The notes under the pieces: model-generated
The model's database searches: none
Told to the model about the DNA's origin: nothing
Seen by the model: only the letters and a program-made list of their open reading frames with translations
Position numbers and translations under genes: made by a program
Assembly (NCBI RefSeq): GCF_019417665.1
Contig: NZ_DXUU01000068.1
Span: forward strand, 1-9,946
Reading direction: 5' to 3'
DNA from: Ruminococcus sp.
GTDB taxonomy: Bacteria; Bacillota; Clostridia; Oscillospirales; Ruminococcaceae
DNA: 9,946 nucleotides
Part shown: in pieces, positions 6,497 to 9,946 of the stretch
How the letters are laid out: every line of letters starts with the position of its first letter
Position numbering within the stretch: position 1 is the first letter of the stretch

Positions 6497-6514
6497 ATCA
6501 TACGAGGATCATAC
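6497..6514 (+). promoter_or_regulatory. Direct repeat ATCATAC-N4-ATCATAC upstream of the ABC operon
   Basis: Two perfect 7-base copies, at 6497-6503 and 6508-6514, are spaced 11 bases apart, one helical turn. They lie about 60-77 bases before the predicted transcription start. OmpR-family response regulators, including those controlling many Firmicutes ABC transporters, bind tandem sites with this period. This is a candidate activator site. Confidence 0.4.
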
Positions 6515-6530
6515 AGTAAGGCCTTTAGAA

Positions 6531-6546
6531 AATCTGTCACCAGATT
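6531..6546 (+). promoter_or_regulatory. Inverted repeat AATCTG-TCAC-CAGATT at the -35 position
   Basis: A 6-bp perfect inverted repeat with a 4-base centre sits where the -35 box of the ABC operon promoter should be. It could be an operator or the site of an activator that replaces the -35. Six base pairs can occur by chance. Confidence 0.35.
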
Positions 6547-6561
6547 GTAAGAAGATCGATC

Positions 6562-6567
6562 TATAAT
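6562..6567 (+). promoter_or_regulatory. -10 box of the ABC transporter operon
   Basis: TATAAT lies 31 bases before the ATPase start codon. No acceptable -35 exists at 16-18 bases (ACCAGA at 6539-6544) and there is no TGn extension. The 10-bp palindrome AGATCGATCT (6553-6562) abuts the -10. This suggests an activator-dependent promoter. Confidence 0.55.
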
Positions 6568-6597
6568 AGAAGTATCAAATCAAAAGGAGTGACTGTA

Positions 6598-7260
6598 ATG
6601 AGTATTCTGACATCACAGGATCTATGTAAATACTATGGGACAGGCGAAAATATGGTCAGAGCATTGGATCATGTTTCTATTGCCATAGAGGAGGGGGAGT
6701 TTATCTCAATCATTGGTACTTCGGGCAGTGGTAAGTCTACATTGCTGAACATGTTGGGTGGGTTGGACAGACCAACTTCCGGTGAAGTGATGGTTTCGGG
6801 CAAAAAGCTGTCCCGGATGAATGATGAGGAACTGACGATCTTTCGCCGCCGGAATATCGGCTTTGTATTTCAAAATTACAATCTGGTGCCGGTGCTGAAT
6901 GTGTATGAGAACATCGTTTTGCCCATTGAACTGGATGGGGCAGAGGTGGACAAAAACTATGTCCATACCATTGTGGAAACGCTGGGACTGGAGAAGAAGC
7001 TGAAAGCCATGCCCAACCAGCTTTCCGGGGGACAGCAGCAGCGTGTTGCCATTGCCCGTGCACTGTCTGCGAAGCCTGCTATGATCCTGGCGGACGAACC
7101 CACTGGAAACCTGGACAGCAAAACGGGTATGGACGTTATCTCTTTGCTGAAAGTTACCAGTCGGGAATTCAACCAGACTATTGTCATGATCACCCATAAT
7201 GAAGAGATCGCACTTATGGCAGATGGGATGATCCGCATTGAAGACGGCAAGGTGGTGTGA
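6598..7260 (+). CDS. ABC transporter ATP-binding protein (MacB/LolD/SalX type)
   Basis: This complete 220-residue nucleotide-binding subunit powers the adjacent permease at the inner face of the membrane. It has Walker A GTSGSGKST (40-48), the Q-loop glutamine in VFQNYNLVPVLNV (Q92), signature LSGGQQQR (142-149), Walker B MILADE (162-167), D-loop NLDS and the H-loop histidine in ITHN (H200). QNYNLVPVLNVYEN is characteristic of the MacB/LolD/FtsE/BceA superfamily, which transmits mechanical force instead of importing solutes by a pore. ATG 6598 is chosen because AAAGGAG (6583-6589) is spaced correctly for it. An upstream in-frame GTG at 6589 would overlap that RBS. The permease gene begins three bases after the stop. 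Confidence 0.95.
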   Translation: MSILTSQDLCKYYGTGENMVRALDHVSIAIEEGEFISIIGTSGSGKSTLLNMLGGLDRPTSGEVMVSGKKLSRMNDEELTIFRRRNIGFVFQNYNLVPVLNVYENIVLPIELDGAEVDKNYVHTIVETLGLEKKLKAMPNQLSGGQQQRVAIARALSAKPAMILADEPTGNLDSKTGMDVISLLKVTSREFNQTIVMITHNEEIALMADGMIRIEDGKVV

Positions 7261-7263
7261 GCC

Positions 7264-9789
7264 ATGCTAAAAAATAACAATCAAGGCGCAGTAAAACGCA
7301 TTGCAGCCCGTTCTATGAAACAGAACCGGATGCGGAATTTGTTTGCTGTACTGGCGATTATTCTGACTACCTTCATGTTTACCACGGTGTTCAGCATTGG
7401 TTTTAGTCTGGGTAAAAATCTCAATACGATGATGCTTCGGGAGCAGGGAACAAAGGCTGCTGTGTTTCTGGATTCGCCCACAGAAACACAGATCGCACAG
7501 GCGAAGCAGTGTGACCACCTGAATGCTGCCGGACTTCAAATAGAAGCCGGAAGTGCACAGAAACCCGAAAATTCGGGAACGAAAATCGCCTTGCGGTATT
7601 ATGATAAGACTGAATGGGAAGAAAATTTTCTTCCGGCTGTTAGTGATGTGACCGGAAATTATCCTACGAACAAAATGGAAATCATGCTGTCCAAAGCGGC
7701 GCTGGATGCGCTGGAGATTTCTCAGCCGAAAAGCCAGATGGACATCACTGTCACAGTGGACGGAGAACAACAGACATTTCAGCTTTCCGGATGGTTTACG
7801 GATTATTGTTATACTGCCGGAGGCTTTCAGGGATTTGTCTCCAAGGCCTATACAGACAGTTTGGGACTCACCGTGGAAGAAAACGGTACGCTCTCCATGT
7901 CGGCAAAGGTGGGTGCACAGCGTGTACTGCTGGAAGAACTAGACAGGCAGGTGACGCTCGAAAAGGGACAGGAGATCGATTCTACCTATGATGTACAGGA
8001 CGAAAACGGTTCTAATGTCCTGGTGGCTGTGGTTTGCATGGCGCTTGTGGGACTGATCATTGTATTCAGCGGTTATCTGCTGATCTACAATGTCATGTAT
8101 ATTTCGGTAACAAAGGATATCCGCTTTTACGGTATGCTCAAAACCATCGGTACATCGCCGAAGCAGATTCGGAAAATGGTACGGATACAGGCATTCCGGC
8201 TGTCTGCGGTGGGAATTCCTGCGGGCATTTTGCTGGGAACACTGGTTTCCTTTGTCGCTGTTCCCTATGCGATGAAGCTGTTCGGCATAAATGGCGTTAT
8301 GCCGACGGACATCAGTTTCAATCCCTTTATTTACATGGGAACGATTTTGTTCGGTATTTTCACTGTTGCTGTCAGCTGCCGGAAACCGGCGAAGTTGGCG
8401 AGTCGGGTCTCTCCTGTAGAAGCCTTGAAGTATAATGGGCAGAACACAGAGAAAATCAAGCCGAAAAAATCTACGGATGGCGGGAAACTGCATAAAATGG
8501 CATACCGCAATGTGTTCCGGGAAAAGAAACGTGCAGTTCTGGTGTTTGCCTCATTGTTTATGGGTACTATGGCGTTTCTTTCCACAAATACTTTTATTGG
8601 AAGTATGAAGCTGGAAAACTATGTGGACTACTACCTGCCGAATGACTATACCATTTATACAAATTGTGACGGCGATAAATTGTCGAACGATGAACTGCCG
8701 GAAGAAAAGGTACAGGAAAATGTGGATGCGGTGCTGAAGATGGCAGAGGAAATCGCTGCGATCGATGGTGTCAAGAATGTCAGCGTGAATCGTTCGTTGG
8801 ATGCAGATATTGTCTTTGATCAGGAATTGTTCCGCCCGTTTCTGGAAAATCAAGGTGCAGATGAAGCGCAGATCCAGTACATGATCGATTATTATCAGGA
8901 AAATGCCTATTCTGCACCGGTGATCAGCGTCAGCACAGAAATGATGGAACTGTACAATCAGAAAGCGAAACAAAAGATCGACATTGAACGATTTGAAAAG
9001 GGAGAGATCTGTTTTGTGGGCTATGTGAACTCCCAGGAACAGGCGGAGCAGGTGAAGGGCAAGACCATTACTCTGACAGATCCTGACAGCGGAAAATCGG
9101 TTTCCCTGGACGTAGGCAGTTGTCCTACAATGGATGATGACCACGGCATTAACGTGGGATATTATTGGGAGATGGCGGGTGCGCCATCCTGTGTGTTGAT
9201 CAGTGATGCTGCGATGGAACAGCTGACAGATTCTCCCTCGGTGGACAATGTTATCATTGACTGTGACCCAAAAGCGGAGAGTTATGTGACTGCTCGGATC
9301 AAGGAATTGACGAAGGTCAATCCAGCTGTACAGGCTGTGGAGATCAAATCGGAAAGTATCGAGGACTTTCAGTCCAGTATGACGGCAATGAATATTCTTA
9401 CTGCTGGTATTTCTATTGTGCTGATCCTCATTGGTGTCATTAACTTTATCAATGTGATGCTCACTGGTGTGTTTACCAGACGGAAAGAGCTTGCAGTGCT
9501 GGAGAGCGTGGGCATGACGAAGAAGCAGGTGCGGAAAATGCTCATGTTTGAGGGCGTGTATTATGGATTGATTACGATTGTTTTGATTCTTACTGTTGGA
9601 AACGTGATTGTTTATGCAGTTGCGAAGATGGCACAGAGAATAACAGATTATGCTGTATTCCACTATCCATGGATATTAATGCTAGCGATTGCAGCGGTAA
9701 TTCTCTTGATTTGTATTGTTGTGCCAGCTTTGGTTTACCGGACGATTTCAAAGGACAGCGTGACGGAACGGTTGAGAAACGGTGAATAA
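7264..9789 (+). CDS. FtsX/MacB-type ABC permease with two FtsX domains
   Basis: This 841-residue integral membrane protein has eight predicted helices, near 26-48, 251-280, 314-336, 355-372, 424-441, 708-735, 763-788 and 802-826. Each half has one N-terminal helix, a large extracytoplasmic domain (about 50-250 and 442-705) and a three-helix FtsX domain, so it looks like an internal duplication. The cytoplasmic coupling segments match each other: RFYGMLKTIGTSPKQIRKM (287-305) and RKELAVLESVGMTKKQVRKM (740-759). SPVEALKYNG (383-392) ends the first half. This layout resembles LolC/E-like and predicted peptide or lipid transporters; the ten-helix BceB type has a different arrangement. The substrate cannot be deduced. 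AAGGTGG (7249-7255), within the end of the ATPase gene, is its RBS, so translation is probably coupled. The gene is followed by a terminator. Confidence 0.93.
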   Translation: MLKNNNQGAVKRIAARSMKQNRMRNLFAVLAIILTTFMFTTVFSIGFSLGKNLNTMMLREQGTKAAVFLDSPTETQIAQAKQCDHLNAAGLQIEAGSAQKPENSGTKIALRYYDKTEWEENFLPAVSDVTGNYPTNKMEIMLSKAALDALEISQPKSQMDITVTVDGEQQTFQLSGWFTDYCYTAGGFQGFVSKAYTDSLGLTVEENGTLSMSAKVGAQRVLLEELDRQVTLEKGQEIDSTYDVQDENGSNVLVAVVCMALVGLIIVFSGYLLIYNVMYISVTKDIRFYGMLKTIGTSPKQIRKMVRIQAFRLSAVGIPAGILLGTLVSFVAVPYAMKLFGINGVMPTDISFNPFIYMGTILFGIFTVAVSCRKPAKLASRVSPVEALKYNGQNTEKIKPKKSTDGGKLHKMAYRNVFREKKRAVLVFASLFMGTMAFLSTNTFIGSMKLENYVDYYLPNDYTIYTNCDGDKLSNDELPEEKVQENVDAVLKMAEEIAAIDGVKNVSVNRSLDADIVFDQELFRPFLENQGADEAQIQYMIDYYQENAYSAPVISVSTEMMELYNQKAKQKIDIERFEKGEICFVGYVNSQEQAEQVKGKTITLTDPDSGKSVSLDVGSCPTMDDDHGINVGYYWEMAGAPSCVLISDAAMEQLTDSPSVDNVIIDCDPKAESYVTARIKELTKVNPAVQAVEIKSESIEDFQSSMTAMNILTAGISIVLILIGVINFINVMLTGVFTRRKELAVLESVGMTKKQVRKMLMFEGVYYGLITIVLILTVGNVIVYAVAKMAQRITDYAVFHYPWILMLAIAAVILLICIVVPALVYRTISKDSVTERLRNGE

Positions 9790-9840
9790 GTAAGGGCAGC
9801 GCTGCTTCTGCGAAAACATGCTCTAGGGAAAATGATGCTG

Positions 9841-9876
9841 ACAAAAACTGCGTACTTTACGGTGCGCAGTTTTTGT
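9841..9876 (+). terminator. Terminator of the ABC operon, overlapping the next promoter
   Basis: ACAAAAACTGCG (9841-9852) and CGCAGTTTTTGT (9865-9876) form a perfect 12-bp stem with a 12-base loop. The U-run lies in the 3' arm and not beyond it. It stands about 50 bases after the permease stop. The intervening bases hold only a GCAGCGCTGC palindrome (9796-9805). Confidence 0.7.
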
Positions 9877-9884
9877 GGTATAAT
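9856..9884 (+). promoter_or_regulatory. Promoter embedded in the terminator hairpin
   Basis: TTTACG (9856-9861) and TATAAT (9879-9884) are 17 bases apart, and TGG before the -10 makes it extended. The -35 is in the terminator loop and the spacer is the 3' arm of its stem. Transcription would start near 9891. Confidence 0.65.
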
Positions 9885-9890
9885 GAAGTG

Positions 9891-9946
9891 TAAGAGGGTG
9901 CGCCAGTTCGGTGCAGATAAAATAGTTCGGTGAAAGTCCGAACCCG
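9891..9946 (+). ncRNA. Start of a structured leader RNA or small RNA, truncated by the window edge
   Basis: From the predicted start the transcript can form hairpin 1, TGCGCC (9899-9904) with GGTGCA (9910-9915, one G-U pair). Hairpin 2 is GTTCGG (9925-9930) with CCGAAC (9938-9943), loop TGAAAGT. GGG (9896-9898) could close both against CCC (9943-9945). The GGTGAAAGTCC of hairpin 2 resembles the GGTGaAAaTCC element of cobalamin riboswitches, and a similar element occurs in FMN riboswitches. The GGGAA expected between the two hairpins in a cobalamin switch is absent, and the diagnostic 3' part lies outside. The class is therefore unassigned; the riboswitch reading is inference. Confidence 0.35.

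Noticed and set aside
6589..6597. GTG start of the ABC ATPase at 6589
   Set aside because: The GTG overlaps the AAAGGAG ribosome binding site itself; ATG 6598 is placed 8 bases after it.
8551..9663. 370-codon open frame antisense to the permease
   Set aside because: The translation is rich in His, Ile and Cys, typical of the reverse strand of membrane-protein genes, and the sense frame has clear FtsX domains.
1..9946. Mobile elements, integrase sites, tRNA genes, CRISPR arrays
   Set aside because: No transposase or recombinase motifs, no tRNA-like cloverleaf and no regularly spaced repeats were found on reading either strand.

Overview
The window looks like chromosomal DNA from a Ruminococcus-like member of the Clostridia (Firmicutes). 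The evidence is a secreted peptidase with a cellulosomal type dockerin followed by a Thr/Glu-rich linker, Gram-positive style AGGAGG ribosome binding sites, and consensus TATAAT promoters, several with an extended TGn. The genus assignment is inference from these traits; no phylogenetic test was possible.

Layout. (1) Bases 1-109 are the 3' part of a 5S rRNA, followed by two tandem terminators that close an rRNA operon. (2) A near-consensus promoter then drives a two-gene unit on the + strand: a small two-CBS-domain protein and a 544-residue flavoprotein disulfide reductase. The flavoprotein has a thioredoxin reductase core with the two thioredoxin folds of AhpF attached at the C-terminus instead of the N-terminus. 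(3) A bidirectional terminator separates this unit from a convergent minus-strand operon. That operon encodes a sigma-70-family (ECF-like) factor and an overlapping membrane protein that is probably its anti-sigma or sensor partner. (4) Divergent from the sigma gene is a secreted M6-like zinc metallopeptidase with an N-terminal dockerin. The region between the two genes holds a duplicated regulatory-looking module. (5) A second + strand operon encodes an ABC ATPase and an 841-residue FtsX/MacB-type permease. It has a TATAAT box without a recognisable -35 and direct and inverted repeats upstream, which suggests control by an activator. (6) The window ends with a terminator hairpin whose loop holds the -35 of a new promoter. 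That promoter appears to start a structured RNA or leader cut off by the window edge.

How the genes may work together. The CBS/flavoprotein pair looks like a nucleotide-sensing protein plus a peroxiredoxin or thiol reductase. The sigma/membrane-protein pair looks like a signalling cassette responding to an extracellular cue, and the adjacent dockerin peptidase is a plausible target, although only position and the shared control region support that. The ABC pair resembles macrolide/antimicrobial-peptide/lipoprotein-type transporters of the MacB/FtsX superfamily; its substrate cannot be read from the sequence. The observations most worth following are the permuted AhpF architecture, the duplicated sigma-gene control module, the promoter inside a terminator, and the truncated structured RNA at the right edge.
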